Assembly (NCBI RefSeq): GCF_002102345.1
Contig: NZ_LQPP01000027.1
Span: 186,001-250,000, forward strand
Source: Mycolicibacterium peregrinum
Lineage (GTDB): Bacteria; Actinomycetota; Actinomycetes; Mycobacteriales; Mycobacteriaceae
DNA length: 64,000 bases
Reading direction: 5' to 3'
Part shown: one piece after another, positions 25,808 through 35,282 of the stretch
How the letters are laid out: each line of letters opens with the position of its first letter
Position numbering within the stretch: position 1 is the first letter of the stretch
Program-made: the position numbers and the translations under genes
Notes under the pieces: generated by a model
What the model saw: the letters and a program-made list of their open reading frames with translations, nothing else
Databases searched by the model: none
What the model was told of the DNA's origin: nothing

Positions 25808-27451
25808 TCAGGATCGCGCCGCGTGGCTGCCCATGCGATCAGCCGCACGGGCAGCCAGCGCCATGATGGTCAAGGCAGGGTTTGCCGCGCCCTGCGTGGG
25901 CATCACACTGCCGTCCACCACGTAGAGCCGGTCCACACCGAAGACCCGGTGTTCACTGTCGATCACACCGTCCTCGGGCCGGGATGCCATCCGGGCACCG
26001 CCCACCAGATGGGCATACCGTTCGATGGCGATCACTTCCTCGGCACCAGCGGCCCGCAGCATGTCGGACATCACCTGGGCGGCCGCGGTGATGAGTGACT
26101 TGTCGTTGTCACACTGGCTGTAGCTGAAATGCGCCACCGGCAGCCCGTGGCGGTCCTTCTCGTCAGCGAGGGTCACCCGGTTGTCCGGCTGGGGGAGCAG
26201 CTCGCACAGGGCGCCCAGGGTTGCCCAGTGGATGTAGTCGCGCATGTACTCGCGGAGTGTCTGCCCCCAGTGGCCCTGGGCAGCAACATGTTCAGACCAG
26301 GTGATCGGCAGCGGACTGACGTTCTGGACCGAGAACCCGCGTCGGTACGGCTTCGTCGGATCGGTTTCGTAGAACTGTTCGGTGCTGGCTTCCGGCGGTG
26401 GTGCCTTGTACATCCGGATCTCGTCGCCGAAGCGCCCGGCCACCTGCGGGGCTCCCTGGACCATGACGTTCCGCCCGAGCTGGTCGTGCTCATTGCCGAG
26501 TCCTTCCGGATAGCCGTCGGTGGCCGAAAGCATCAGCAGGCGAGGGGTTTCGATGGCGTACCCCGCGACCACGACAGCTTGCGCACGCTGCCGGCGAAGA
26601 GTTCCGTCGTGCAGGTACTCGACGCCGGTCGCTCGTCTCTGTCGGTCGTCCACCAGGACCCGGGTGACATGGCTGTCGGGACGGATTTCGGCTCCGTGGG
26701 CCAGGGCATCGGGGATGTGGGTGATCAACGGACTGGCCTTGGCATTCACCTTGCAGCCCTGGATGCAGAAGCCGCGGTAGATGCAATGCGGCCGGTTACC
26801 GAAGCGCCCGTTGGGAATGGCCACCGGCCCGACCCGCATTTCGATTCCGAGTCTGCGGGCTCCACGGAGTGCCACCAGGCCGTTACCGCTCACCGGGTGC
26901 GGGCTGTGCGGGTAAGCGTGCGGGTCTCCCCACGGCCAGTCCTGCCCCGCAACCGGTAGTTCGGCCTCGATCTGCTCGTAATAACCGCGGAGGTCGCCGT
27001 AGCTGATCGGCCAGTCTGCGCCCACCCCGTCCAGACTGTGGGTGCGGAAGTCGGATGGATGGAAGCGGGGTGTGTAGCCGGCGTAGTGGACCATGGATCC
27101 GCCCACGCCTCGGCCAGAGTTGTTCGAGCCCAAGGGGACCGGGTTCGCACCACCGATCTGGCGTGGCTCCGTCCAGTACAGCCCGTGGGACCCTCGTTCG
27201 TCACTGACCCAGTCGGTATCCGGATTCCAGAACGGTCCGGCGTCGATGAGCACCACGGTCCAGCCGGCGCGTGCCAGCCGTTGTCCCAGCGTCGCCCCGC
27301 CGGCGCCGGCGCCGACGATCGCCACGTCGACCTCGTCATCGGCGCGGTAGCGGCGCATATCGGCTCGCAGCCGGTGATTGGTGCGGGACCCGTCGTTGGG
27401 GATGAGCCAGGCTGAGGCATTGCGGCGCCGGACCTCGCGCAGGCTATCCAT
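25808..27451 (-). CDS. GMC-family FAD oxidoreductase, gluconate/sugar dehydrogenase type
   Basis: 547 residues from ATG 27451. The FAD dinucleotide motif VAIVGAGAGGATLG lies at 43-56. A cysteine group C223-x5-C229-x3-C233 (HCIYRGFCIQGC) resembles the Fe-S relay cysteines of three-subunit sugar dehydrogenases. The C-terminal part holds AHLVGGARM with the probable catalytic His and GAANPALTIMALA. No signal peptide is visible. It overlaps the small-subunit gene by 8 nt, so the two are made together and likely form a complex that oxidises a sugar or polyol and passes electrons to the membrane. Substrate not known. Confidence 0.88.
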   Translation of the reverse strand: MDSLREVRRRNASAWLIPNDGSRTNHRLRADMRRYRADDEVDVAIVGAGAGGATLGQRLARAGWTVVLIDAGPFWNPDTDWVSDERGSHGLYWTEPRQIGGANPVPLGSNNSGRGVGGSMVHYAGYTPRFHPSDFRTHSLDGVGADWPISYGDLRGYYEQIEAELPVAGQDWPWGDPHAYPHSPHPVSGNGLVALRGARRLGIEMRVGPVAIPNGRFGNRPHCIYRGFCIQGCKVNAKASPLITHIPDALAHGAEIRPDSHVTRVLVDDRQRRATGVEYLHDGTLRRQRAQAVVVAGYAIETPRLLMLSATDGYPEGLGNEHDQLGRNVMVQGAPQVAGRFGDEIRMYKAPPPEASTEQFYETDPTKPYRRGFSVQNVSPLPITWSEHVAAQGHWGQTLREYMRDYIHWATLGALCELLPQPDNRVTLADEKDRHGLPVAHFSYSQCDNDKSLITAAAQVMSDMLRAAGAEEVIAIERYAHLVGGARMASRPEDGVIDSEHRVFGVDRLYVVDGSVMPTQGAANPALTIMALAARAADRMGSHAARS

Positions 27452-28154
27452 CTGAACTCCGGTCGGGCAGATCGTCGTCGAGGCGTCGGGCCCGTTCGAC
27501 GCGGTCGGCGAACGGGACCGGGTCGGCCGGGTGATGGTCACCCACCTCGAAGTTCTCGCGGGCATTGATGCCGGGGTTGAGATATCCGCGCGGGTAGGCC
27601 GGGCCGGGGAAGCCGATCTCGTTCCATGCCCACGGATGCGAGTAGAACGCGGTGCACGCGAAGCGAGTCCACAGACTCCAGACATGGCCCGCCGAGGTTC
27701 CGTGCCACCGATCGCCGCGCTCGGCCAGATCTTGGACGTCCTGCAGCAGCCGGGCTTGGCAGTGGCGGTCCAGTTCGGCGAAGCCCGCCCCGTAATGTAG
27801 GCAGGCGTCGGCGTCCAGGCCGGCCAAACTGTCCCGCCAAGCCTGGCCGTCCTCGGGCATGTCGTCGTAGTGCCAACCGTCGGTTTCGCCGGTGGCCAAC
27901 CGGGCATCGATCATGGCCAGCACCGGGATTCGCGGTTCGTCGTCCTGGGCCAGGAGCAAATCCAGCATCGGTTTGGCCACCGCGACCTCGGCCGGAGTGA
28001 AGAAGGCCAGACCGGCCGGAAGCGCCAGTCGGGACAGCACCGCGCCGGCCGTCACCTGATCCCAGTCGTCGGCTCGGGCCAATACATCGAAGCCGACGAA
28101 TCTGCCGCGGCCTTGAGGTGTGATGCCGTGGCGGCCCGGAGTGCGAAACCGCAT
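27444..28154 (-). CDS. Gluconate 2-dehydrogenase subunit 3 family protein
   Basis: 236 residues from ATG 28154 with GAGG upstream (a TTG three codons earlier is less likely). The family core is recognisable as AGLAFFTPAEVAVAKPMLDLLLAQDDEPRIPV. Such small subunits help fold, and often export, the partner flavoprotein. Unlike many relatives, this one has no Tat signal at the N-terminus, so the complex probably stays on the cytoplasmic side or attaches through the small membrane protein encoded just upstream. Confidence 0.82.
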   Translation of the reverse strand: MRFRTPGRHGITPQGRGRFVGFDVLARADDWDQVTAGAVLSRLALPAGLAFFTPAEVAVAKPMLDLLLAQDDEPRIPVLAMIDARLATGETDGWHYDDMPEDGQAWRDSLAGLDADACLHYGAGFAELDRHCQARLLQDVQDLAERGDRWHGTSAGHVWSLWTRFACTAFYSHPWAWNEIGFPGPAYPRGYLNPGINARENFEVGDHHPADPVPFADRVERARRLDDDLPDRSSDG

Positions 28155-28159
28155 GGGCC

Positions 28160-28600
28160 TCAACCCCCTTCGCCGGGGATCTGCTCACGACGCAGCACCG
28201 CGGCCAGCAGTCCCATACCACCCACCAGCGACGCCAACAGGGGAGCGAACGTCGGAGGACCGGATTCCAGGTTGTAACGCGTCACCCCGCCCGGGCGCTG
28301 CCGGACTCCCCGCAGATGCAGATACGTCCCCTGCAGGCCGTTGGCGACGATCAGGGCGCTGGCGGCGGGAAGCACGGTGTGCGCGGCGCGGGGGGAAAAG
28401 AACGACGCCACCCCGGCCGGCACGGCGGTCGGGACGATGAACACCGGCCAGTACATCATCCGGTTGCCGAAGCTGGCCGCGTCGTGAGACAGATAGATCT
28501 CGGCGGTGGTGATGGCAGCGCCTGCGGCGGTGAGCACCGACAACGTGCGTTCGAAGCGGCCGGTGCGAACCGCGCGCAGGGCGGTCGCGACGAGGTTCAT
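28160..28600 (-). CDS. Small membrane protein of the oxidase operon
   Basis: 146 residues with hydrophobic segments near 18-38, 48-68, 74-92 and 118-137. It was not assigned to a family. It overlaps the TPP enzyme stop by 4 nt and ends 5 nt before the subunit 3 start, so it belongs to the same transcript. It could anchor the cytoplasmic GMC complex or the TPP-dependent oxidase to the membrane or quinone pool, but this is inferred from position only. Confidence 0.7.
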   Translation of the reverse strand: MNLVATALRAVRTGRFERTLSVLTAAGAAITTAEIYLSHDAASFGNRMMYWPVFIVPTAVPAGVASFFSPRAAHTVLPAASALIVANGLQGTYLHLRGVRQRPGGVTRYNLESGPPTFAPLLASLVGGMGLLAAVLRREQIPGEGG

Positions 28601-30396
28601 GACCGGTCCTGCTTCTCATGCGGAAGGTACTGCTGCAGCTTCTGTTTGACGCCCTGCTTGATGAAACCCTTGGCGTCTTCGTCCCCGCCGATCACCGCCT
28701 CGACCAGGGACTTGGCCTGGTCATAGGTGGCGTGCGGCGGGATCGGCGGGACGTCGGGATCACACCGCACATCGAGCACGGTGGGGCGATCGGCGCCGAG
28801 GGCGTGATCCCAAGCTCCTCCGAGCGCGTCGGGATCGTCGATGTTGGTGCCGTGCAGACCGAGACTGCGGGCAAACGCGGCGTAGTCCACGTCCGGAAGG
28901 TCCTGGGATTGAGGGAACTTGGGGGAGTTCTGCATTGCCCGCATTTCCCAGGTGACCTGGTTGAGATCGTTGTTGTGCAGCACTGCGATGACCAAGCGGG
29001 GATCCGCCCACTGGTGCCAGTACTTGGCGATGGTGATGAGCTCTGCCATACCGTTCATCTGCATGGCTCCGTCGCCGACGAACGCGATGGCCGGCCGGTC
29101 GGGGTGAGCCCACTTCGCGCCGATGGCATACGGCACACCGGGTCCCATGGTGGCCAGCGTGCCCGAGAGTGAACCGCGAACTCCGGCCGGGAATTTGATG
29201 TGCCGGGCATACCAGTTCGCCGCCGAGCCGGAATCGGCCGTGACGATGGCGTCGGACGGAATGCGTTGGGAGAATTCCCAGAAGATCCGCATCGGGTTGA
29301 TCGGGTCGGCACTCGTCATCGCAGTTCGTTGCACCGTGGTCCACCAACTGGAGACGTGTTCTTCGACGTGCTCCCGCCACGACCGGTCGGATTGGCGGCG
29401 CAGCAACGGGATCAAGGCCTGCAGCGTCGCCTTGGCGTCGCCGACGAGGTTGATCTCGTAGGGATAGCGCATGCCGATCCATGCGCCGGAGCGATCGATC
29501 TGGACCGCGCGCGCCTGGTCCAGGTCGGGCAGGAACTGCGTGTAGGGAAAGTTGGACCCGACAGTGAGCAGGGTGTCGCAGTGCGACATGAGATACCAGC
29601 TGGCCGTGGTTCCGAGCAGGCCGATGGAGCCCGTGACCCACGGAAGATCGTCAGGAAGAACATCCTTTCCCAACAGTGCTTTTGCCGCGCCCGCGCCCAG
29701 CAGGTCGGCCACCTCGGCGAGTTCGGCCTCGCAGCCACGTGCACCTTGACCCACCAACATCGCCGGCTTGCTGCCCGAGTTGAGCAGGTCGGCCGCTTGG
29801 CGCACCGCATCCTCGTCGGGAGTTACTCGCGATGCGGACATTCCCATGCTGGAGGGAACTTGTTTGAAAGCATGTGCGGGCGGCTGGTATTCGAGGTCGA
29901 ACACGTCGGAGGGCACGATGATGCCGGTCGGCGATTTGGCGCTGCGGGCGATGCGGATGGCACGGTCGATCAGATTCGGCAACTGCTGTGGAACGGTGCA
30001 CATCTGGATGTAATCACTGCAGACGTCCTTGTACAGGCTGAGCAGATCGATCTCCTGCTGGTAGGAGCCGCCCATGGCTGAGCGCTCGGTCTGGCCGACG
30101 ATGGCCACCACCGGGACATGGTCGAGTTTGGCGTCGTACAGGCCGTTGAGCAGGTGCACCGCGCCCGGTCCACTGGTCGCGACACACACTCCCACCTGCC
30201 CGGAGAACTTGGCGAACCCGACTGCTTCGAATGCGGCCATCTCCTCGTGGCGGGCCTGCACGAACTGTGGTCGGTTCTCCGCGCGTTGCCACGCCGCCAG
30301 AAGACCGTTGATCCCATCGCCTGGATAACCGAAGACCTGCGATACTCCCCACTCGCGCAAGCGGGCCAACAGGACGTCGCCAACTGTGTCAGACAT
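28597..30396 (-). CDS. Thiamine pyrophosphate-dependent oxidase/decarboxylase, PoxB-like
   Basis: 599 residues from ATG 30396, with AAAGGAG 6 nt upstream. Three-domain TPP enzyme: the PYR domain contains E51 ([10 protein letters not shown]), which activates the thiazolium. The central domain has [11 protein letters not shown] before it and [10 protein letters not shown] within it. The C-terminal PP domain carries GDGAMQMNG (D442) with the matching N in LHNNDLNQ. It resembles pyruvate:quinone oxidoreductase and acetolactate-synthase-like enzymes. The C-terminal tail ([16 protein letters not shown]) is amphipathic, as in PoxB membrane binding. Substrate not proven. Confidence 0.85.
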   Translation of the reverse strand: MSDTVGDVLLARLREWGVSQVFGYPGDGINGLLAAWQRAENRPQFVQARHEEMAAFEAVGFAKFSGQVGVCVATSGPGAVHLLNGLYDAKLDHVPVVAIVGQTERSAMGGSYQQEIDLLSLYKDVCSDYIQMCTVPQQLPNLIDRAIRIARSAKSPTGIIVPSDVFDLEYQPPAHAFKQVPSSMGMSASRVTPDEDAVRQAADLLNSGSKPAMLVGQGARGCEAELAEVADLLGAGAAKALLGKDVLPDDLPWVTGSIGLLGTTASWYLMSHCDTLLTVGSNFPYTQFLPDLDQARAVQIDRSGAWIGMRYPYEINLVGDAKATLQALIPLLRRQSDRSWREHVEEHVSSWWTTVQRTAMTSADPINPMRIFWEFSQRIPSDAIVTADSGSAANWYARHIKFPAGVRGSLSGTLATMGPGVPYAIGAKWAHPDRPAIAFVGDGAMQMNGMAELITIAKYWHQWADPRLVIAVLHNNDLNQVTWEMRAMQNSPKFPQSQDLPDVDYAAFARSLGLHGTNIDDPDALGGAWDHALGADRPTVLDVRCDPDVPPIPPHATYDQAKSLVEAVIGGDEDAKGFIKQGVKQKLQQYLPHEKQDRS

Positions 30397-31444
30397 GAGC
30401 ACTCCTTTGATCGGATTCGTTGAGGTGTCGAAGGTTCCAGCCCGCCGCGGCCATCGCGGCTGCACCGGCGGCCACGGCCCCGACGGGGCGCGCGTGCTGG
30501 GCGAGCCACTGCTGCGGTGAGCGCCGGTGTGCCCGGCTGTCGAAGGTTCCGTGCGCGCCGTGGTCGGTTCCGGGTGCATCGTCGAGCGGGGAGAAGAGAT
30601 TGTCCGGCCGCTGGTCGTCGGCTGGTTCGTCGGTCTGTTGGCTGTCGTAACCGGTTCTGGCCAGGTATCTGTCCAGCAGGGCGGGCATCAGCCGCTGACC
30701 CAGGATGGTGGCGGCGGTGCTGATTCCCGGCCAGTATTCTTTCCGCTTCGGACGGTCGGCCGCGAAAACGATTGCTTTCGCTGCGATTTCGGGCTGGTAG
30801 ATGGGTGGTACCGGCTGCGGCCGGTTCGGAAGCCGCGACCGCACCCAGGAGAACTGCGGCGTGTTCAAGGCAGGCATCTGCACCATGGTGACGTGAATGT
30901 CGCTGTGCTCGTGCAGCAGTTCGGTGCGCAGTGACTCGGTGAAACCGTTGATGCCGTGCTTGGCGCCGCAGTATGCCGACTGCAGCGGTATCGACCGAAC
31001 ACTGAGGGCCGAGCCGACTTGGATGATCGTCCCGGCATCGCGGAGACGCATGCGAGCCAGTGCTGCCATCGTCCCGTACACGAATCCGAGGTAGGTGACC
31101 TCGGTGACCCGCCGGAACTCCTCGGGGGTGATGGTGGCGAACGGCGCGAAGACCGAACAGAACGCGGAGTTTACCCAGACGTCGATGGACCCGAAAGCCT
31201 CCTCGGCCCGGGCTGCAGCCGCGTCGACCTGGGTGGGGTCGGACACGTCGGTGACAAGGGGTATGGCTTTTCCGCCGGCCTTTTCGACTTCCTCGGCGGC
31301 GGCGGCCAGGCCCGCGGCGCCGCGGGCCACCAGCGCGACGCGGTCGCCCCGAGCGCCGAATGCCCGCGCTGCCGCGCGGCCGACGCCGGCGCTGGCCCCG
31401 GTGATCACGACGGTGCGAGGCGATCGAGATGATCTGGTGGACAC
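30389..31444 (-). CDS. Short-chain dehydrogenase/reductase with C-terminal hydrophobic tail
   Basis: 351 residues from GTG 31444 with AAAGGAG 6 nt upstream. Rossmann motif TGASAGVG near residue 14 and catalytic SAYCGAKHG (YxxxK). Beyond the catalytic region (about 250) it has an extension ending in a hydrophobic segment [19 protein letters not shown], suggesting membrane association. The stop overlaps the TPP enzyme start by 8 nt. Similar long SDRs accompany TPP enzymes and GH15 proteins in stress-associated clusters of soil bacteria. Substrate unknown. Confidence 0.83.
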   Translation of the reverse strand: MSTRSSRSPRTVVITGASAGVGRAAARAFGARGDRVALVARGAAGLAAAAEEVEKAGGKAIPLVTDVSDPTQVDAAAARAEEAFGSIDVWVNSAFCSVFAPFATITPEEFRRVTEVTYLGFVYGTMAALARMRLRDAGTIIQVGSALSVRSIPLQSAYCGAKHGINGFTESLRTELLHEHSDIHVTMVQMPALNTPQFSWVRSRLPNRPQPVPPIYQPEIAAKAIVFAADRPKRKEYWPGISTAATILGQRLMPALLDRYLARTGYDSQQTDEPADDQRPDNLFSPLDDAPGTDHGAHGTFDSRAHRRSPQQWLAQHARPVGAVAAGAAAMAAAGWNLRHLNESDQRSAHV

Positions 31445-33210
31445 GGTGACTCCTTTCTGTGAATGGCCGGACCATCTGCCAGCCGTAGCGAAGATTCGAG
31501 GAGCTGCGCGTGCGCGAAGGCCTGCGGGATGTTGCCGCGAAGCTGGTGTTCGGCCACGTCGTACTCCTCGCACAACAGCGCCGGGGGCCCACAGGCCGCG
31601 CGGTTGCGTTCGAAGTAGCGTCCGGCGGTCACCGCATTGCCCAGCTGGTGGTGGGCGACGGCAGTCCAGAAGCCGCACAACACAAATGCACCCTCGGTCT
31701 CGGCCAGCGGGCGATCGTCATGGCGGAAGCGGTAGACGAAGCCGTCGTCGGTGAGTTCGGAGGTGATCGCGCTCAGCGTGCCGACACTGCGTGGGTCGTC
31801 CACCGGTACCGCGCCGCGGATCGCGGCGATCAGCAGCGCCGCGTCCACTCGCGGATCGTCGGGTGCGCGTTGCCAGCGGCCGCTCGGATGATGGCAGTCC
31901 ACGCAGCTCGCGAGAATTACATCGGCCAGAGATTCGGCCGAGTCGGCTTCGGACCCCCGGACGTAGGGCGTGATCGCCCGTAGTCCTGCCACGCACGCCA
32001 GGCGTGAGTGCGCCCACCGCTGCGTCTCGATCTCCCAGATACCGGCATCCGGTTCATGCCACCGCGATCCGATGGCGGCGATCGCTGCTCTGACGGCGCG
32101 AAGAATCGGCCCGTCGATGTGACCGTGGCGGGCCGATGCGGCGAACAACAACAGCGCCTCGCCGAAGATGTCCAACTGGAACTGACTGTGGGCGCGGTTT
32201 CCGAGAACGTCGGAACCGCCGGGGTACCCAGGAAGCCGCAGCGAGCGTTCGTCGGGGACGGGTCCGCCGTTGATGGTGTACACCGGTTTGAGTTCCGCGC
32301 CGTCGGCGAGCAACCGCCGGGCGACGAAGCCCACCGCATCATCGAGCAGGGGATGTGCCGCATCCACGGCGGCAGCCTGTCCGACGTAGCACTGATCGCG
32401 AATCCATACGTAGCGGTAGTCGTAATTGCGGCCGGCGTCGGCGCGTTCGGGGAGGCTCATCGTCGCTGCGGCGACCGTTCCGCCGCCAGGGGCGGTCATG
32501 CCTCTCAACACCGCGTACGAGTGCCGGGCATCGCGAGGGGCGATGCTGGTGCTGAGGTCGGGAACTTCAGTGCGCCAATGAGTCTCGGTGCGCCTCCACA
32601 ACACATCTGGATCGGCCGGCGGCCCGACAGGCCCAGGCGCCGACAGCTCGGCGACGATGTCGACAGACTCGCCCTCGGGAACGTGGAGCCGGGCGTTCAG
32701 GGTGAGCCCGTGATCGCGAGACACCGTGGCGTGGGGCAGTCCGGACAGCCGCATCTGCAACGGTCCGACCATGGCATGCCAGCGGTCCTCGTGGTCGCGG
32801 ACGAGATGTGTCATGGCCCGCTGCCCGAAGCGGGCCGCCGGTGAGAACACCGCCTCGGCGTGGGCGTCCCCGCGGACCGCCGTGAGCCTGCGCAGCAGAA
32901 CCGCTCGCCGTGCGTCACCGGGAAAGGCGAGGGCTTCGCGGCACTCGATGATGCTGTCGCGGGTCACCCAGCGGGATCGCCAGATCAGGCTGCCTTCCTC
33001 GTAATGTCCACCCCAGACGAACTGCTCGGTGGGAGTTATCGCGAAAACGCTGCGTCCGCCGATCAGCGACGCGAACACCGCGTCGTCGTCCCATCCGGGT
33101 GCGCACATCCAGCACACATCGCCACTCGGTCCGATCAGTGCCCCACGATGTCCGTCGGCCAACAAGGCGTACTCCCGCAACACGTGCGGTTCGTAGATTC
33201 GCCCGGTCAT
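31405..33210 (-). CDS. Glycoside hydrolase family 15 protein (trehalase/glucoamylase type)
   Basis: 601 residues from ATG 33210. The N-terminal beta-sandwich (about 1-240) contains [17 protein letters not shown]. The (alpha/alpha)6 barrel follows, with [25 protein letters not shown] carrying the likely general acid, and [10 protein letters not shown]. In mycobacteria GH15 proteins include trehalase, so release of glucose from trehalose or an alpha-glucan is likely, but the exact sugar is not shown. It overlaps the upstream membrane gene by 4 nt and the downstream SDR gene by 40 nt, an unusually long overlap. Confidence 0.87.
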   Translation of the reverse strand: MTGRIYEPHVLREYALLADGHRGALIGPSGDVCWMCAPGWDDDAVFASLIGGRSVFAITPTEQFVWGGHYEEGSLIWRSRWVTRDSIIECREALAFPGDARRAVLLRRLTAVRGDAHAEAVFSPAARFGQRAMTHLVRDHEDRWHAMVGPLQMRLSGLPHATVSRDHGLTLNARLHVPEGESVDIVAELSAPGPVGPPADPDVLWRRTETHWRTEVPDLSTSIAPRDARHSYAVLRGMTAPGGGTVAAATMSLPERADAGRNYDYRYVWIRDQCYVGQAAAVDAAHPLLDDAVGFVARRLLADGAELKPVYTINGGPVPDERSLRLPGYPGGSDVLGNRAHSQFQLDIFGEALLLFAASARHGHIDGPILRAVRAAIAAIGSRWHEPDAGIWEIETQRWAHSRLACVAGLRAITPYVRGSEADSAESLADVILASCVDCHHPSGRWQRAPDDPRVDAALLIAAIRGAVPVDDPRSVGTLSAITSELTDDGFVYRFRHDDRPLAETEGAFVLCGFWTAVAHHQLGNAVTAGRYFERNRAACGPPALLCEEYDVAEHQLRGNIPQAFAHAQLLESSLRLADGPAIHRKESPCPPDHLDRLAPS

Positions 33211-33707
33211 GTTCGGTGTCCAGGGGCGCCGCGTGGAGTGCGGGACGCGTTCCGCCGTGGAATCCAGGCCGGTCCGCCGATGCGGTCTGGTATCAGCCAC
33301 ATTCCGACCGCGATGTGATAGCAGAACAGCAGGGCCCACAGCAGGATGGCGGCGTTGGTGAGCGCCAGCGGCCCTGGCTGGTGGTGGGTGGCCGCGACCG
33401 CCGAGATGATCACCAAGAACAACGACGCGGTGGCGAGTGCTGCGCTGAAGTACACGGCAACGCGTCGCCACACCGACGCGACCGCGGCCGTGATCCCGAT
33501 GGCGAGCAGGGTTCCACTCAACGCAGGGGGCAGCGGAAGCCACGACGGTCCGAGGTAAGCGTCGAGCAGTCCGAGGATTCCGATGGCGATCGCAGGTAGA
33601 GCCTCCCCGCGCAACATCCAGCGCGCCTGACGCCAGTGCGACGGATTCAGGCTCACCCGACGCAGCCGTCCCACGTCGGCTGTTGCACTGCGAAGATCTC
33701 GCGCCAT
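33207..33707 (-). CDS. Membrane protein, first gene of the GH15-GMC operon
   Basis: 166 residues from ATG 33707 with GGAGGG 4 nt upstream. After a basic cytoplasmic N-terminus of about 35 residues there are hydrophobic segments near 38-55, 62-80, 85-105 and 115-138, then a basic proline-rich tail. No family was recognised. The first gene of a minus-strand run of eight (ending at 24687) with gaps no larger than 29 nt. Two palindromes in the upstream gap are likely MarR sites. Confidence 0.7.
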   Translation of the reverse strand: MARDLRSATADVGRLRRVSLNPSHWRQARWMLRGEALPAIAIGILGLLDAYLGPSWLPLPPALSGTLLAIGITAAVASVWRRVAVYFSAALATASLFLVIISAVAATHHQPGPLALTNAAILLWALLFCYHIAVGMWLIPDRIGGPAWIPRRNASRTPRGAPGHRT

Positions 33708-33750
33708 TGCCCTCCGCTTCGAGTAGTGGGTGGGGATAGCGAAAGGGTTT

Positions 33751-33765
33751 CCACTGCCGCAGTGG
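33751..33765. promoter_or_regulatory. 15-bp palindrome upstream of the GH15-GMC operon
   Basis: CCACTGC-C-GCAGTGG, perfect 7-bp arms around one base, 44 bp ahead of the ATG at 33707. It differs in sequence from the neighbouring 17-bp palindrome. Confidence 0.45.
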
Positions 33766-33779
33766 TCCAAACCGGCAAG

Positions 33780-33796
33780 TTGTGCGGACCGCACAA
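33780..33796. promoter_or_regulatory. 17-bp palindrome, candidate MarR operator
   Basis: TTGTGCGG-A-CCGCACAA, perfect 8-bp arms. It lies in the gap between the divergent MarR gene and the operon starting at 33707. Length and symmetry fit MarR-family operators. A partial repeat (TGTGCGAA) follows at 33817-33824, closer to the marR start. Confidence 0.6.
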
Positions 33797-33844
33797 TTTG
33801 CGAACTGCAAGTATGCTGTGCGAATAGTGAAAGCCGACTCCTCG

Positions 33845-34330
33845 ATGACCGACCCCCGCGAGGTGGAAGACGCCGACGACTACGCCGTGCGGCTCGAACG
33901 CGCCACCCGCGGCCTTCTCGCGGTCAACGTCATGGCCCTCGAGCATTTCGAGAAACGCATCGGACTGTCCTCGCTGCGCGCACTGCAATCGTTGGGACGG
34001 ATCGGTCCGTGCCTGGTCAGCGAGCTGGCTCAAGATCTCCACGTGGCTGTATCGACGGCAAGCCGTCTCGCCGACCGGCTGGCCGACGCCGGGCTGATCA
34101 GCCGGGGCGTCTCCCCGCAGAACCGCCGGGCCACCCGGCTGGATCTGACCGACGACGGCCGAGCCATCCTGCAGGATCTCGTCGCTCATCGGGTGGCGCT
34201 CTTCCGGGACGTGACCGCGGCTATCGGGCGCCGCGAGCGCGACGACCTTCTCCGCGGCGCGACCGCCTTCACCGCGGCGTTCCGCGAACGGGCCGACAGC
34301 GACAAGCCGGGCGTGGCCGACCGGGCGTGA
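33845..34330 (+). CDS. MarR-family transcriptional regulator
   Basis: 161 residues from ATG 33845. A GTG at 33827 is another possible start; an even earlier frame would cover the palindrome and is rejected. Winged-helix features: VSELAQDLHVAVSTASRLADRLADAGLISRG and the wing NRRATRLDLTDDG. MarR proteins are dimers that usually repress divergent genes until a small ligand binds. The divergent eight-gene operon is the natural target. The ligand is unknown. Confidence 0.85.
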   Translation: MTDPREVEDADDYAVRLERATRGLLAVNVMALEHFEKRIGLSSLRALQSLGRIGPCLVSELAQDLHVAVSTASRLADRLADAGLISRGVSPQNRRATRLDLTDDGRAILQDLVAHRVALFRDVTAAIGRRERDDLLRGATAFTAAFRERADSDKPGVADRA

Positions 34331-34417
34331 GCCTGTTGCGACGCAGGTTTCGGCCGGAGGCGACCGGGTAATGCACTGAGCTGACCGGATACCGAGACGG
34401 CTGGAGGGATGCTCCCC

Positions 34418-35281
34418 ATGACGGCGATCACCGCATATCGCGGTCTGCTTCGATCGATCGATCTGCACGTCGAGGACACCGGCGGTGACGGGCGGCCTGT
34501 GGTGTTGATCCATGGCTGGCCACTCACCGGAGAGTCCTGGGCTCCACAGGTCGAGGCGCTGGCGTCGGCCGGCTACCGGGTGATCACCTATGACCGCCGA
34601 GGTTTCGGTCGTAGCGACACGTCGTTGGTGGGATACACCTACGAGTCCCTATCGGATGACCTGTCGGTCCTGATGGAGGAAATGGACCTGCATGATGCGA
34701 CACTGGTCGGCTTCTCGATGGGTGGGGGAGAAGTGGCCAGCTATTGCGCCCGCAAAGGCACCGCACGGGTCCGCAGTGCGGTGTTCGCGTCGTCGGTGAC
34801 TCCCTACATGCTGCATTCTCGCGACAACCCCGCCGGGCCGCTGGGTAAGGCGGAGGCGGCCCAGATGGCGATGTCATTGACCAAGAACCAGGATGCCTTC
34901 TACGACCAGTTGATGACCGACGTCTTCTCGGTCAACGGAGAATTGGTGATCAGCGAGGATCAACGCCGGCAGACGCTGGCGATGTGCGATCAGGCCAACA
35001 AGCACGCCGCGCTCGCCTGTCTCACCGCCTTCGGCAATACCGACTTCCGCGAGGACCTGCCACGAGTCACGGTGCCCAGTCTGGTGATTCACGGGGATGC
35101 CGACACAACTGTGCCGTTCGAGGGGTCCGGGCTACGCACCCACGAGGCGTTGCGCGACAGCCGCCTGCACGTCATCGCCGGTGGGCCCCACGGGATCCCG
35201 ATCAGCCATGCCGGAGAGTTCAACGACGTGCTGCTGTCGTTCCTCGCCGAGGAGTTCGGGGCGCATCGAGGGGCGCACTGA
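34418..35281 (+). CDS. Alpha/beta hydrolase, chloroperoxidase/esterase type
   Basis: 287 residues from ATG 34418, with GGAGGG 9 nt upstream (ATG 34409 is too close to it). Oxyanion motif LIHGWPL, nucleophile in GFSMGGGE, acid in HGDADTTVP and His in GGPHGIP make a complete catalytic triad. This matches cofactor-free haloperoxidase-like hydrolases, which in vivo usually act as esterases or perhydrolases. It is convergent with the tetR gene, 1 nt apart. Substrate unknown. Confidence 0.85.
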   Translation: MTAITAYRGLLRSIDLHVEDTGGDGRPVVLIHGWPLTGESWAPQVEALASAGYRVITYDRRGFGRSDTSLVGYTYESLSDDLSVLMEEMDLHDATLVGFSMGGGEVASYCARKGTARVRSAVFASSVTPYMLHSRDNPAGPLGKAEAAQMAMSLTKNQDAFYDQLMTDVFSVNGELVISEDQRRQTLAMCDQANKHAALACLTAFGNTDFREDLPRVTVPSLVIHGDADTTVPFEGSGLRTHEALRDSRLHVIAGGPHGIPISHAGEFNDVLLSFLAEEFGAHRGAH

Positions 35282-35282
35282 G

